Source: Phycisphaerales bacterium
Lineage (GTDB): Bacteria > Planctomycetota > Phycisphaerae > Phycisphaerales > UBA1924
Reading direction: 5' to 3'
Assembly (NCBI GenBank): GCA_016699835.1
Contig: CP064987.1
Span: 1,426,001-1,490,000 of the forward strand
Length of the DNA stretch: 64,000 nt
The first letter of the stretch is position 1; each line of letters starts with the position of its first letter. The notes below the pieces were generated by a model. The model had not been told where the DNA came from and searched no databases. It saw only the letters and a list, made by a program, of their open reading frames with translations. Below are positions 45,028 through 53,833 of this stretch, in pieces. A program made the translations under genes and the position numbers.

Positions 45028-47097
45028 CTACCTCAGGAAGTCCAGCAGCGTCAACTGCTGTCCCTGAGCCGTCACCCGCAGCGACGCTTCCAACTGCGTC
45101 TGCAGCAGGCTGAACCTCGTGGCCGCGGCGGCAAAGTCCACGTCACGAAGGTCGCTTCGGATCGACTCGTCGATCACCGCGCGATCCGATTCGCGCGACG
45201 CTGCCGATTCAACCCGTTGGGCATACCCCCCCACGAGTCCCCGCGTCTCCGCGAGGCGCGAGAGGGTCTGCTCGATGTTCTCTCCCGCAAGTGTGATGCC
45301 AGCCGTGTCCGAATCGTTCAGGGCGTCGCGAAGGTCGATCAGATGCGTGAAAAGGCTGTTCACCCGCACCTTCGCCGTGTCCGACCCGAGCAATCGCCCG
45401 GTCGCGGGGTCGTAGGTGGTGTCCATCAACCCCAGTTGCGACGCCGCGGGTGAGTTGTTCTTGTCCGTGACCAGAATCGCCCCTGGGAATGTGGGGTTCT
45501 GGAAGAGGAGCAGTCCGTTCGTCGTCGAGGTCAGCCCGATCTGCAAGGACGTCGCCGGGAGTCCCGCGGCGGTGAGCGCCGTCGAGATTTCGGAGCGGAT
45601 CCGGGTTATCACCGTGTCCACGGTCGCCATGTCTTCGGGCCGGAGGTCCACGTCGATTGTCGTTCCCGCGGCATCGCCCAGCGTGATCGTGAAATCGATG
45701 TCACGCCCGGGGTCGGCAAGGCCCGTGGTCGGGTCCACGTTCCCGTCGACAATCTTGACGCCTCGGCCATCGTTGAAGTCCGCGATCCGCGTGTCACCCG
45801 AGAACGAACGAATACCTAACCGTGTGGCGGTCAGATTGGATCCGGCAACCTCCTCGATCGACATCGCCTGGTCCCGCGATCCGGCTGTCTCGTTGAGCAC
45901 GTCGATCCCGGTACCCTCGGCATTGATCACGACCCGGATACCCATCCCCGAACTCTCGATCGCCGCCCGGATGTCTTCGAGTGTCGAGGCCGTGGAGAGA
46001 TCCACCACCGCTGACTGTCCGAGGTTGTTGATCCGGATGGATCCGAGGGCGCCCGTTACGCCCTGGAGCGCGCCGATCGGCGTCCGCCAGGTCAAGTTCG
46101 GGCGGAGGTCGGGCGTGAACTCCTGAGATGGGTTGAGTGCCTGCGCTGGAACTCGACGTAACCCAAGGTCCAATCCCGACGTCCCTGAGGCGAGATCAAA
46201 GAACTCCAGCGTTCCTCCAGAACCACCGGTCAGATGGAACTGCAGTCCGTCGTTGGAGTAGGAGATCCCTCCGGGGCCGAGCACGGTCAGCCCACTGTCG
46301 GCCTCATATTGATTGATCGCTCCTGAGAGTCGCTGCACGACGTCGCCAATCGTGTCCGCGCCAGCGAGATCGACCTGCACGCGAGGCCCTGAGTTGAAGG
46401 AGAACTCCACGGTGCCGAGCGAGATCCCCGCGCCTCGCGCGCCGCCGAAGTCGGCAAGGCGCGTGTCGGCCGTGGGCCTCGGATTCAGATCGACCGACCC
46501 CTTGACGCGAGCCGCGGTCGCCGTGATCGGGTTCCCCGAACCGAGCGTGATGGGGACATTCCCCGCCGAGACGGTGTCGGTCACGAGCCCCGGGCCGTCG
46601 CCGATGTACCGATACCCGCCGCCGAAGGTCGCGATGGGTTGGCGTGAGGTGATCGAGCCGCCGAAGAGATACCCCGCCGGGCCCTGTCGCTGAGTCGTGT
46701 TCATCAGGCTCTCGAGGAGTTGGTCCACGATGACCGCCTGCTGGCGTCGCTGCTCGGGATCCGAGAGGACCGACAACTCCGTGCTCGCGATCGAGCGTGC
46801 GTCCAGGGCGATCGTGTTCGCCTCATCCAGCGCCGAGTCCAACACGTTCAGATTCGAGGTGGCGTGCTGGAGATTCCGCTGGGACTGCTCCGAGCGCATG
46901 AGCCGCTCGTTGAGGACGCCGATCGTCGCCGCCTTCACGGGATCATCGCTGGGCTTGGTGATCGCCACGCCCGACGACAACTGTTGCTGAGTCTTGAAAT
47001 ACTCGAGGTTCGTGCGCCCCAGGTTCCCCAGCGCCAGGCGGGACCACAGCAGGTTCGGCACTCGTGAGATGTTTCCCGGTAGGATCGTCATGCCCAT
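45028..47097 (-). CDS. flgL: Flagellar hook-associated protein 3, enlarged
   Basis: 689 residues, about twice the usual FlgL. The ends identify it: RVPNLLWSRLALGNLGRTNL, YFKTQQQLSSGVAITKPSDD, PVKAATIGVLNERLMRSEQS and, at the C-terminus, SDLRDVDFAAAATRFSLLQT with LTLLDFLR. The central 400 residues hold repeated hook IN-like units, each with a DTRIADF(G/N)xGRG pattern followed by a strand and a SASTLEDIRAAIE-like helix (seen near 205 and 445, and related ones near 250 and 370). It joins the filament to FlgK. It lies three bases after flgK. Confidence 0.92.
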   Translation of the reverse strand: MGMTILPGNISRVPNLLWSRLALGNLGRTNLEYFKTQQQLSSGVAITKPSDDPVKAATIGVLNERLMRSEQSQRNLQHATSNLNVLDSALDEANTIALDARSIASTELSVLSDPEQRRQQAVIVDQLLESLMNTTQRQGPAGYLFGGSITSRQPIATFGGGYRYIGDGPGLVTDTVSAGNVPITLGSGNPITATAARVKGSVDLNPRPTADTRLADFGGARGAGISLGTVEFSFNSGPRVQVDLAGADTIGDVVQRLSGAINQYEADSGLTVLGPGGISYSNDGLQFHLTGGSGGTLEFFDLASGTSGLDLGLRRVPAQALNPSQEFTPDLRPNLTWRTPIGALQGVTGALGSIRINNLGQSAVVDLSTASTLEDIRAAIESSGMGIRVVINAEGTGIDVLNETAGSRDQAMSIEEVAGSNLTATRLGIRSFSGDTRIADFNDGRGVKIVDGNVDPTTGLADPGRDIDFTITLGDAAGTTIDVDLRPEDMATVDTVITRIRSEISTALTAAGLPATSLQIGLTSTTNGLLLFQNPTFPGAILVTDKNNSPAASQLGLMDTTYDPATGRLLGSDTAKVRVNSLFTHLIDLRDALNDSDTAGITLAGENIEQTLSRLAETRGLVGGYAQRVESAASRESDRAVIDESIRSDLRDVDFAAAATRFSLLQTQLEASLRVTAQGQQLTLLDFLR

Positions 47098-47100
47098 CTC

Positions 47101-48837
47101 CTAGACGAGGTTGATGAGTTGCTGCGTCAACTCGTCCACGATGCTGATCAGTTTCGCCGAGCCCTGGTAGAGCCGCTGGTAGTTGATGAGGTCGATCGAT
47201 TCCTCGTCGATGCTGACGCCGCTGAACGAGTCGCGCTGTGCCATCAGGCTCTCGCGCACCAGGCCCGCGGCGTTCGCGCGCGTCTGCGCCCCCGCCGCCT
47301 TCACGCCCAGCGCCTCGCCCGTCGATCGCCACGACTCGCTGATGCTCTGCCCGCCCAAGGACACGAACGTCTGGTCCTGCAACTGGGCGATCTTGAGCGA
47401 CGTGCCGTTCTCGATGAACGCGCCATCGACGATGCGGCCGAGCGTCAGCCGGCTCGGATCGCTCACGAGATCCGACCGCACTCCGATCGACGCGGCGTCC
47501 GTTCCATTGAAGTACGAGTTCAACCCCAGCATCGCCACCACGTCCGACGAGTCCTCGCTGAACGAGAAATCGAACCCGTCCTGGGCCTGCACGCTGAGCC
47601 GACCCTCGGGCGTGATCGTCGCGGTCAGCCCGCTCACACCGCTGAGCGCCGTACGGATGTCCTCGACCGAGGTGTCGTCATCGAACCCCGGCGTTCCCGC
47701 GTTGGTGACGCCATCGAGATCGATGCTCACCCGCACCGTCTGCGTCGTGTTCGTCGAGAGGTTCCGCACGACCACATCAAATCCACCGCTCTTGGCGCCA
47801 TAAGGCAGCGCCGCCGCCGACACGTTGTTCGGGTCATTGAGCGCCATCGCCTGCTCGGCGAGCGTCATCCCGAAGGTGCTCGTCGCCCCGGTGATTCCCG
47901 CGAGGTTTCGGCCCGTGCCGTGCAGGCGGTTGACCTGGAAGATCAGTTGCCCCGCGACCTGGTCGAGTTGCCCGAGGATGCGATCGACCTCCTCGGAGCG
48001 TCCCGAGAGCATCCCGCCGATGATCCCCGAGGAGATCTGGATCGAACTCGCATCGTCGCGCGTCGAGATCGACAGTTCCGTCGAGCCGTCAACCGTCACG
48101 CGCTTGAGTTGCAGCCCGCGCGACGTCCCACCCAGGACCACCGGCGTCGAGCCCACGAGCACGTCGTACCCCTGCGTCCCGTGGTCCACCACGGCCACGT
48201 CCATGTACTCGCTCAGTTGCGTGACCGCCTCGTCGCGCTGGTCGCGCAGCGAGTTCGCCGTCCCCCCCGCGACCTCGGCATCGGCGATCTGGCGGTTGAG
48301 ATCCGCGACCGTGTCCATCAGGGCGCTCGCCTGCTCGACGGCGGCCGACAACTGCCCGTCCAACTGATGCCGCTGGTCGATGAGATCCTGCCGCAGCCCG
48401 CGCATAAACGAGGCGAGTTTCTCGCCTTGCTGCACGACCACGCCGTTCGCGCTCGTCTGGTTCGCGCTCTCCGACCACACGCGGAAGAACTCGCCCAACT
48501 CGCCCGAGAGGCTGTTGTCCCCCAGTTCGCCCAGGGTCGCCTCGATCTGCGAGAGGATCTGCGCCTGCTGGCGTGCCGCCGCCCCCGAGCCCGCGCTCGA
48601 CCACAGGCGCGCCTGCAACGCCATGTCCACCTGACGCCGGATGTTGTCGATCGTGACGCCCCGGCCAACGCTGCCCAACGGCGGCGTGCGCGACCCCGGC
48701 GTCGGCGACAGGTTCAACAACTGTCGCGAGTACCCCGGCGTCGCCGCGTTCGCGATGTTATTGCCGGCGACCTGGATCCCCACCTGCCCGGCCGAGAGAC
48801 CCGAACGACCGATCTGAAGCGCCGATGTGAGACTCAT
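47101..48837 (-). CDS. flgK: Flagellar hook-associated protein 1
   Basis: 578 residues. The N-terminus has the rod/hook/HAP signature (RSGLSAGQVGIQVAGNNIAN; AATPGYSRQLLNLSP), followed by the FlgK-type helical region (GELGEFFRVWSESANQTSAN). The C-terminus is GVSIDEESIDLINYQRLYQG and AKLISIVDELTQQLINLV. A variable domain with an IN-like DDTSVEDIRTALSGVSGLTA unit is at about 375-420. It caps the hook and is followed directly by FlgL. It begins 19 bases after flgN. Confidence 0.95.
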   Translation of the reverse strand: MSLTSALQIGRSGLSAGQVGIQVAGNNIANAATPGYSRQLLNLSPTPGSRTPPLGSVGRGVTIDNIRRQVDMALQARLWSSAGSGAAARQQAQILSQIEATLGELGDNSLSGELGEFFRVWSESANQTSANGVVVQQGEKLASFMRGLRQDLIDQRHQLDGQLSAAVEQASALMDTVADLNRQIADAEVAGGTANSLRDQRDEAVTQLSEYMDVAVVDHGTQGYDVLVGSTPVVLGGTSRGLQLKRVTVDGSTELSISTRDDASSIQISSGIIGGMLSGRSEEVDRILGQLDQVAGQLIFQVNRLHGTGRNLAGITGATSTFGMTLAEQAMALNDPNNVSAAALPYGAKSGGFDVVVRNLSTNTTQTVRVSIDLDGVTNAGTPGFDDDTSVEDIRTALSGVSGLTATITPEGRLSVQAQDGFDFSFSEDSSDVVAMLGLNSYFNGTDAASIGVRSDLVSDPSRLTLGRIVDGAFIENGTSLKIAQLQDQTFVSLGGQSISESWRSTGEALGVKAAGAQTRANAAGLVRESLMAQRDSFSGVSIDEESIDLINYQRLYQGSAKLISIVDELTQQLINLV

Positions 48838-48856
48838 CGTCCGTACTCCTCAGATC

Positions 48857-49423
48857 TCAACTCTTCAAATCCAGTGACGACACGACCGCCCCGGACGCCT
48901 CGACATACCCGCGACGCGAGTACGTCCCCGCGTGGCTCAACTGCTTCCCGACCTGGCGGACCAGACCGTCCATGTGTGCCGCCAGCGTCGTCGCCGCTTG
49001 CTTGATCGCCGCGCTCAACTCCAGCCAGAGCCGCATCACCCCGCGGAGATCCTCGGCCTTTCGCACGAGCGATCCACGCCGAGGCTCGCCCACGTGCCCC
49101 GCGATGTCCGTGAGCGCCAGCGACTTTCCGGGCACGATGATCGTCCCGCACGCGTCACGCACCAGCGTCTGTCGATCCCGATCGAGCAGCGCGATCTCGC
49201 CAAGGATCGTGCCTTCAGCCTTGGTGAGTTCCTTCAACGCCGCCGTGTCCGCCAGCCGGAGCGCCTCGCGATGGGCGTGTGCCAACTCCACCAGACGCGT
49301 GTACCGCTCGCTCAGCCGGTCGAGCAGCGACTCCAGTCGCGTGCCCACGGCTTCGAGCGTGATCGGCGTCGATGCCTTCGCGTTCGGGTGCTTCGGATTG
49401 GCCGACTTTGCCGCCACACTCAT
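48857..49423 (-). CDS. flgN: FlgN-family export chaperone
   Basis: 188 residues, nearly all helical: LESLLDRLSERYTRLVELAH, then REALRLADTAALKELTKAEG and the LRGVMRLWLELSAAIKQAAT helix. FlgN holds unfolded FlgK and FlgL in the cytoplasm for export, and its gene is immediately upstream of both. Overall identity to enteric FlgN is not expected to be high, but helix pattern and position agree. Its start overlaps the flgJ stop by four bases (ATGA). Confidence 0.8.
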   Translation of the reverse strand: MSVAAKSANPKHPNAKASTPITLEAVGTRLESLLDRLSERYTRLVELAHAHREALRLADTAALKELTKAEGTILGEIALLDRDRQTLVRDACGTIIVPGKSLALTDIAGHVGEPRRGSLVRKAEDLRGVMRLWLELSAAIKQAATTLAAHMDGLVRQVGKQLSHAGTYSRRGYVEASGAVVSSLDLKS

Positions 49424-49869
49424 GCCGTTCGCTCCACGCGGATGCCCACCTGGGGCGCCACCCCATCGCGTCGCAGACGCTGTGCCATGGTGTCCACCAG
49501 TCCCCAGTTCGACGAGTGCACCAGACGCCGCGCAAGAATCGCGTCCATCATCGAGCCAAACGTGCGCTCCGCCTCGTTGGGTTTGAACGGCTCGGCGGCC
49601 TGGTTCGACGCCCGCATCTGCGACAGAATCGGCTGCACGAGCGCGATCGCCACCAACTCCTCCGCACTCTCGCGAGCCTCGTCCTTCTTGCCACTCGTTT
49701 TCGTTCGAGGATCCGTCGTTGCGCTCACTCTACCCATCACGCTCGCAAACGAATCCCGTTCATCCCCAACCCGATCGCGTGACACCCGGGCCAAACCACC
49801 CGGCGCACCAGCACCAGTGGCGCCCATGCGCCCGATCGAGTCCAGTGCCATGTCTCCCACACTCGCCAT
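49420..49869 (-). CDS. flgJ: Rod-binding protein (FlgJ N-terminal type)
   Basis: 149 residues. The rod-binding domain is visible in SAEELVAIALVQPILSQMRA (the family's (A/E)-x(2)-F-x-x-x-(L/M)-x-x-M block), and then EPFKPNEAERTFGSMMDAIL. No muramidase domain follows, as in most bacteria outside the enteric group. It caps the growing rod in the periplasm. The N-terminal 60 residues are Gly/Ala/Ser-rich and low in complexity. The 115 bases upstream, before flgI's end, hold one copy of the dispersed GATGCC repeat. Confidence 0.8.
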   Translation of the reverse strand: MASVGDMALDSIGRMGATGAGAPGGLARVSRDRVGDERDSFASVMGRVSATTDPRTKTSGKKDEARESAEELVAIALVQPILSQMRASNQAAEPFKPNEAERTFGSMMDAILARRLVHSSNWGLVDTMAQRLRRDGVAPQVGIRVERTA

Positions 49870-49921
49870 CTCTGCGTTCCCGCTTCAAGATCTCACTGAA
49901 TTCCCAGCAACACCACCTCTA

Positions 49922-49950
49922 CCGATGCCAGTTGTCCGATGCCCGATGCC
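49922..49950 (+). repeat. Dispersed GATGCCCGATGCC repeat, copy 2
   Basis: ATGCCAGTTGTCC followed by GATGCCCGATGCC on the plus strand, between flgJ and flgI. It aligns with copy 1 (7248-7274, minus strand) and copy 3 (51188-51221) with few changes. Confidence 0.5.
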
Positions 49951-49984
49951 TTTTCCCCTGTGCCTCGTGTCTGGTGCCTTCCGT

Positions 49985-51058
49985 CTAATCCACAATCAAC
50001 TCCGCGTGCAGTTTCCCTGCTTTGTGCAGCATCTCGAGGATGTTGATCTGTTCCGGCGCGGGGATCTTGAGTTGCTTGAACGCCGCCAGCAGTTCCGACA
50101 ACTTCGCGTTCTCTGATTCGCGACCGCGCGTTCCCACGCCCACCCACTTGCCCTGCTCGATCAGCGGCCTCTGGGCCGAGGGCGTCGGCGAGGGCGTCAC
50201 CGTCGTGATGCTCAGATCCTTCTGCGTGATGGCGACCGGGCTGATCTCGACGTCCGCCGTCACGATGATCGCCCCTCGACGCGCGTTGTAGATCACCCGC
50301 GCCCCAAGCCCGAGGAGACTCGGGTTCACATCGGCCGACTCGACCGCCGCGATGAACGCCGCCTTGTTCTCCCGCTCGTAATCCGGGATCTGCACGCGGA
50401 TCGTTCGATCGTCAACGACTTTCGCGACGCCCGGACCCTGGGGCTGCGCCGCCGCGTTGATCGCCGACGCGATCTCCGTCGCCGCCAGATACCCCACGAA
50501 CGCCGGATCGATGATCATCTCGAAGGAGTCCTCGATCGCCGCGGGGATGACCTCCTTGATCATCTGGGCCCCGCCGCGGATCCGTCCCACCGTCGGCGTT
50601 CCAGTATCCTCGATCTCGATTGGTCCCTCGGCGATCGCGAACGGCTCCACGTGCGACGCCGTCGGCCCGCGCAGCGGCGCGAGATACAGCATGCCACCCT
50701 TGAGGCTCTTCGCGCTGTTCACGACGCTCACGATCGCGTCGAATCGATCGTCAAAACGGGCCCCGGCGTCGGGAATCGTCACCGACACCGTCACCAGCGC
50801 GACCGACTTGCTCTGGCTGAGTTCCTGGAGGTTCTGCGGCGCGTTCCCCGAGCGTGTCAGCGCCGCCGCCAGCGGGCGGGCGACGACCAGCTCCTTCCCC
50901 GAGTCCCCCGTGGCGTTCAGGCCGACGACCAGCCCGAAGCCCTGGAGTTTGAACTGCCCGTGTCCTTTGAGTCGCGTGAGATCACCGACCGTCGTCGCCC
51001 GAGCCGTGCTCACCGCGAACGTCATCGCCACGACCAATCCAAGTATCCATGCACGCAT
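49985..51058 (-). CDS. flgI: Flagellar P-ring protein
   Basis: 357 residues from ATG 51058, with GGAGG upstream and a signal peptide (WILGLVVAMTFAVSTARA). P-ring landmarks: GDLTRLKGHGQFKLQGFGLV (the family's QGxGLVVGL block), NAPQNLQ, and AKSLKGGMLYLAPLRGPTAS. The C-terminal region contains VVIYNARRGAI-like ARVIYNARRGAIIVTADVEI and ends EMLHKAGKLHAELIVD. It forms the bushing ring in the peptidoglycan, consistent with the organism making murein. Confidence 0.95.
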   Translation of the reverse strand: MRAWILGLVVAMTFAVSTARATTVGDLTRLKGHGQFKLQGFGLVVGLNATGDSGKELVVARPLAAALTRSGNAPQNLQELSQSKSVALVTVSVTIPDAGARFDDRFDAIVSVVNSAKSLKGGMLYLAPLRGPTASHVEPFAIAEGPIEIEDTGTPTVGRIRGGAQMIKEVIPAAIEDSFEMIIDPAFVGYLAATEIASAINAAAQPQGPGVAKVVDDRTIRVQIPDYERENKAAFIAAVESADVNPSLLGLGARVIYNARRGAIIVTADVEISPVAITQKDLSITTVTPSPTPSAQRPLIEQGKWVGVGTRGRESENAKLSELLAAFKQLKIPAPEQINILEMLHKAGKLHAELIVD

Positions 51059-51187
51059 GGCGAGCCTCCGCGCCGGCAACCACACAACGCACTCCGGCGT
51101 GCAAGGCCACCACGCAACCGCCATGCCATGTCAACCGAGTACGCCGCCCACCACGAATGCCGAATGACGAACCACGGGTGTCGATCT

Positions 51188-51221
51188 CTGATGCCCGATG
51201 CCTGATCCCAGATGCCCGAGC
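51188..51221 (+). repeat. Dispersed GATGCCCGATGCC repeat, copy 3
   Basis: GATGCCCGATGCC, then TGATCCCAGATGCCCGAG, on the plus strand between flgI and the flgH stop. The second half aligns with the start of copy 1 and the first half with its end, so this copy looks like a partial tandem. Confidence 0.5.
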
Positions 51222-51929
51222 CTAGAAGTTGAAGAGAAACTCGAACAACCTCGGGATCAGCCCCTTCGTCGCGCTGTCCTTCACCTGACCCGAGTTCTTC
51301 GAGATCAGCGTCAACTCCGCCAGTTGCGTCGAGAGCACCGTGTTGCTCTCGGTCACGTCCTCGCGGCGGCATTCCCCAGACAGGCTCACCACCTGCTCCT
51401 CCTCGTCGCGCTTGATCGTCCGCTTGGCCTCGATCACCAGCACGCCGTTGGGCTTGACGTCGATGATCGTCGCCGTCACGCGGTCGGTGAACCGGTCGTC
51501 GCGCGTGTAGGTCCCCTCGCCCTTGAACTTGTTGGAATGCGAGACGTCCGCCCCCACGATCTCGCCGCCATCCTCGCTCGTGAGTTGCGCCTCGAGCAGT
51601 TTCATGAGGTCGGGGAACTTCTTGAGCGACGCGCTGAACGCCGCGTCCTTCTTCGTGTCCAGTTTCTGCGATGCCGACTGCTTGCTCGACTCGGCGATGA
51701 TGATCGTCACCTTGTCGTGCACGTTGAAGTCACGAGGTTTCGGCGGCTCCACGATGATCAGACTCACCGCGCGCAGCCCGGCGTTGGGGTCCGGTGCCCC
51801 ATTCTGATCCACCGCCGGCGGATCGGTGTGCTGGAGCAGCATCTGCGCCATCGCCACGGGCGCGAGCGACGCGCCCATAGCAAGACCTGCCATCACCGCC
51901 AACCGCACGATTCCATGCGTCCTGGTCAT
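51222..51929 (-). CDS. flgH: Flagellar L-ring protein
   Basis: 235 residues. Family landmarks: NVHDKVTIIIAESSKQSASQ, SNKFKGEGTYTRDDRFTDRV, TATIIDVKPNGVLVIEAKRT and ESNTVLSTQLAELTL. It forms the outer-membrane ring. Unlike most FlgH proteins, the signal peptide (VMAGLAMGASLAPVAMAQM) has no lipobox cysteine, so it would not be lipidated. It starts in an ATGA overlap with flgA. Confidence 0.93.
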   Translation of the reverse strand: MTRTHGIVRLAVMAGLAMGASLAPVAMAQMLLQHTDPPAVDQNGAPDPNAGLRAVSLIIVEPPKPRDFNVHDKVTIIIAESSKQSASQKLDTKKDAAFSASLKKFPDLMKLLEAQLTSEDGGEIVGADVSHSNKFKGEGTYTRDDRFTDRVTATIIDVKPNGVLVIEAKRTIKRDEEEQVVSLSGECRREDVTESNTVLSTQLAELTLISKNSGQVKDSATKGLIPRLFEFLFNF

Positions 51930-52954
51930 CGATTCGTCTCCAATGCCGCGGCCGACAGTTCCGGCGCGACCTCCACCACCACATGCCCGCGCCCCGCCAC
52001 GCGCGCCCGGATCGGCTCCTTCGCGCCCGGCGTCTTGCACTCGATCACGTCCCCCTCACGCCCGGCGCCCAGCGCCACCGCCGTCACGCGAACCACGAAC
52101 GATCCGCTCAGGCAGTCCACGGCCACGCTTTCCCCCTTGCGCACGACGATCGGCGTCTCGACCGCCCGCGACGAGATCACCTCGCCCGTCCCCACGCGCG
52201 ACCGCACGACCGACCCCGCGGCCATCGACGATTCCACAGGCGACTCGGCGATCCCCACCCATCGCTCTTCGATCGCGACCTCGTCACCCTGGATCTCGTG
52301 CCCCCGCTCCATCGTCTGACGCGCCACCGCCACCGACCTCCGAACCAGCACGCGCCCGCGCACCGTCCCCGTCGCGACGACGCGATCTCGCTCGTAGACA
52401 CGCACCACGAGGCTCATCCGCTCCGACTGGCCCATCGGCTGCACCGTCATCGTCCGCCCTTCGAGCGAGACCCTCGCGAGTTCCGTCGGCATCTGGTCCA
52501 CCTCGATCCGGACGCCATCATCCTCCACGCCCACCAGCCGAGCCAGTTGCAACGCGATCGCCCGCACCATCACGTTGTCGCTTGCGACTCGTGATGTCGA
52601 TTCCTTCCCGGTTGATCCCTTCGCCGCGCCAGGCTCGGGTGCCTCGATCGCCTCCTTCACGACAACCCGGCACTCGGCCCCCGAGAGCAGCAATCCGCCC
52701 CAGTTGATCCACGACTCACCCTTGAGCGCCCGCTCGACGTCGCGCACACCGATCGTCGTCCCACCACCACCCCCGCTGACCACCACGCCCGCCAATCGAT
52801 CGGCATTCGGGCCCTCGATCGACGCCACATCCGCGAGGCGCACCACGACACCCGAGTCCACGAGCGCAACCCCACGAAGCCGCACGCGATCCGCACCGTC
52901 GGCGCCCACGAATCCGATCAACACGCCCAAGATGAGTCCCGCGATCACGCCCAT
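51926..52954 (-). CDS. flgA: Flagellar basal-body P-ring chaperone FlgA
   Basis: 342 residues. An N-terminal membrane/signal segment (MGVIAGLILGVLIGFVGADG) is followed by a variable domain and the SAF-type FlgA core (VLVRRSVAVARQTMERGHEI; RWVGIAESPVESSMAAGSVV; GEVISSRAVETPIVVRKGES), ending VEVAPELSAAALETNR. It assists P-ring assembly in the periplasm. Enteric FlgA has about 220 residues; the extra N-terminal domain is common outside that group. It is read 11 bases after flgG. Confidence 0.9.
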   Translation of the reverse strand: MGVIAGLILGVLIGFVGADGADRVRLRGVALVDSGVVVRLADVASIEGPNADRLAGVVVSGGGGGTTIGVRDVERALKGESWINWGGLLLSGAECRVVVKEAIEAPEPGAAKGSTGKESTSRVASDNVMVRAIALQLARLVGVEDDGVRIEVDQMPTELARVSLEGRTMTVQPMGQSERMSLVVRVYERDRVVATGTVRGRVLVRRSVAVARQTMERGHEIQGDEVAIEERWVGIAESPVESSMAAGSVVRSRVGTGEVISSRAVETPIVVRKGESVAVDCLSGSFVVRVTAVALGAGREGDVIECKTPGAKEPIRARVAGRGHVVVEVAPELSAAALETNR

Positions 52955-52965
52955 GAGTACCTCTC

Positions 52966-53772
52966 TTATCGCGTCAACTGCCCGACGTTCCGGAGCGTCT
53001 CGTCTGCGGCCCGGATCGACTGGCTGTTCATCTCGAAGGCCCGCTGCGTGCGGATGAGGTCGATCAACTCACGCGTCGGATCCACGTTCGACGCCTCGAG
53101 GAAGTTCTGCGACAGTTTCCCTCGGTTCGCATCCCCGGGGAATCCTGTTGTCGGCGCCCCCGACGCGTCGGTCTCGGCAAAGAGGTTCTCGCCCACCTGC
53201 CGAAGCCCCGCGGGGTTCACGAACGTCGAGATCTCGATCCGCCCTGCCTCGGTCACGTTCGTGTCGCCGGGCACCACGTACGTCACCAGCCCGTCCGCCC
53301 CGATGCTGATGTCCTGGGCCTCGGGCGGGACCGTGATCGAGGGCTGCAGTCGCCGCCCCTGGTCGTTGGCCATCACGATCTCGCCGTCACGATTGAGCGC
53401 AAGATTCCCCGCGCGCGTGTACGCCACGCCGCCGCCGATCGCGTCCTCGGTCCCCACGACGAGGAATCCCTCGCCATTGATCATCACGTCCAGCGGGCGG
53501 CCCGTGAACTGCGCCGAACCCGACGCGAAGTCGAGTTGTGTCCCGCTCACCCGCGTCCCCAGCCCCACCGACAATCCGATCGGCCGCTGGTCCCCGTTCG
53601 CGTTCACGCTCCCCGGCTGGGCCTTCTCCACATACAGCAAATCCTGGAAGTTCACGCGGCTGGACTTGAACCCCGCCGTGTTCACGTTCGCCAGGTTGTT
53701 CGCTGTCACGTCGAGCGCCGTGTTGAGCGCCGAGAGCGCCGACGCCGCCGATTGCAGTGCATTGATCGCCAT
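52966..53772 (-). CDS. flgG: Flagellar distal rod protein
   Basis: 268 residues from ATG 53772 with GAGGAA upstream. It has the rod N-terminus (LDVTANNLANVNTAGFKSSR), the FlgG-specific segment (FASGSAQFTGRPLDVMINGE, GFLVVGT), and the C-terminus (ASNVDPTRELIDLIRTQRAF, EMNSQSIRAADETLRNVGQL). It forms the distal rod through the periplasm. The flgF-flgG order and leftward reading agree with a rod operon that continues into ring genes. Confidence 0.96.
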   Translation of the reverse strand: MAINALQSAASALSALNTALDVTANNLANVNTAGFKSSRVNFQDLLYVEKAQPGSVNANGDQRPIGLSVGLGTRVSGTQLDFASGSAQFTGRPLDVMINGEGFLVVGTEDAIGGGVAYTRAGNLALNRDGEIVMANDQGRRLQPSITVPPEAQDISIGADGLVTYVVPGDTNVTEAGRIEISTFVNPAGLRQVGENLFAETDASGAPTTGFPGDANRGKLSQNFLEASNVDPTRELIDLIRTQRAFEMNSQSIRAADETLRNVGQLTR

Positions 53773-53833
53773 TCTTCGTTCCTCGTCATTCGACACCGCG
53801 GCTCAGTCGTGCCGCGGGCCGCTCATCCTCGAC

